A stretch of DNA of 11,454 bases from an uncultured Corynebacterium sp. (GTDB lineage Bacteria; Actinomycetota; Actinomycetes; Mycobacteriales; Mycobacteriaceae), in NCBI RefSeq assembly GCF_943914615.1, contig NZ_CALUCS010000035.1:1-11454 (forward strand). The letters are read 5' to 3'. Below the pieces are notes generated by a model. It had not been told where the DNA came from. It ran no database searches and saw only the letters and a program-made list of their open reading frames with translations. Both the position numbers and the translations under genes were made by a program. Below, in pieces: positions 11,275 to 11,454 of the stretch. How positions within the stretch are numbered: the first letter of the stretch is position 1; every line of letters starts with the position of its first letter.

Positions 11275-11454
11275 TCAACCGATCAATCCGAGCCTTATTG
11301 CACTCGATGCCGCCATGTAGCCTCCCACAATTGCCGCGATCCACAGCAACGTCACTTTCGCTTCGTACTCCAGCCGACGAATGGCGCGCTCCAAACGATG
11401 AAAGATAGCCGGCCCCGCTGCGCCTGCAATGACAGCCATAAGAGTTGCCGGTAG
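11275..11454 (-). CDS. Small membrane protein of unknown function, C-terminal part
   Basis: On the minus strand a frame is open from the window edge to a TGA at 11275-11277, encoding 59 residues in view. An in-frame ATG at 11439 would give a 54-residue protein, but no ribosome site precedes it and the frame continues past the edge, so the true start may be outside. The sequence shows a possible first hydrophobic segment (ATLMAVIAGAAGPAIF), a basic amphipathic linker (HRLERAIRRLEYEAK), and then a clear membrane helix (VTLLWIAAIVGGYMAA) close to the C-terminus. Two short helices around a charged turn would suit a holin-like or small accessory membrane protein, but I do not recognise the family. 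The coherent hydrophobic/basic layout is the main argument that it is real. Confidence 0.45.
   Translation of the reverse strand, partial: LPATLMAVIAGAAGPAIFHRLERAIRRLEYEAKVTLLWIAAIVGGYMAASSAIRLGLIG

Noticed and set aside
10766..11344. A 192-codon minus-strand frame across the gene-poor right region
   Set aside because: The product shows no domain or membrane layout, is Pro/Ser/Arg-rich as typical for the antisense of a hydrophobic protein, and overlaps the more coherent small membrane protein on the same strand at its start.
1..11454. CRISPR array, tRNA, rRNA, transposase or attachment-site duplication
   Set aside because: I looked for regular spaced repeats, tRNA-like cloverleaf ends and transposase motifs and saw none; this is by eye and not a computed search.

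Overview
The window looks like chromosomal DNA of a high-GC actinobacterium, most likely a Corynebacterium or close relative. This is inferred from four things: the dgt / guanyl-RNase / dnaG neighbourhood, a mycothiol-dependent formaldehyde dehydrogenase, a CsoR-type copper regulator, and a membrane protein with Ltp-type (host cell surface-exposed lipoprotein) repeats. I cannot assign a species from the sequence alone. I see no rRNA, tRNA, CRISPR array, phage gene or intact insertion sequence.

Layout. Positions 2-1033 (+) hold the C-terminal 343 residues of a dGTP triphosphohydrolase-like protein (dgt). It converges on a minus-strand pair: a membrane-anchored RNase Sa/barnase-type guanyl-specific ribonuclease (1041-1499) and, 10 bp upstream of it, a ChoD-like GMC flavoprotein oxidoreductase (1510-3267). 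A divergent spacer of about 168 bp leads to dnaG primase (3436-5403, +), whose zinc-finger ligands are largely missing. A small YtxH-like membrane protein follows on the minus strand (5420-5731).

Positions 5826-7640 (+) form a probable two-gene formaldehyde-detoxification unit: mycothiol-dependent formaldehyde dehydrogenase, then a metallo-beta-lactamase-fold hydrolase that may act on the S-formylmycothiol product. Immediately downstream is a self-contained copper-resistance operon. It has a palindromic CsoR-type operator overlapping a consensus -10 box, then copA (7666-9786, apparently leaderless) and csoR (9786-10064, stop and start overlapping by one base). The CsoR repressor would sense Cu(I) and release the promoter, and CopA would export the metal.

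The right end is accessory in character. A minus-strand single-pass membrane protein with two Ltp-like repeats (10111-10761) converges on csoR. Beyond it, a gene-poor stretch of about 510 bp (10762-11274) contains what looks like the remnant of a multi-span permease (possibly GntP family) and several inverted repeats. At the edge is the 3' end of a small membrane protein of unknown function (11275-11454, minus).

Most of the window is ordinary housekeeping and stress physiology. I did not find a convincing new multi-gene system. The points most worth a second look are the degenerate DnaG zinc finger, the CxxCxxCxxxC cluster inside the GMC oxidoreductase, the anchored guanyl-RNase with no visible inhibitor gene, the operator-embedded leaderless copA promoter, and the Ltp-repeat protein next to the copper operon.
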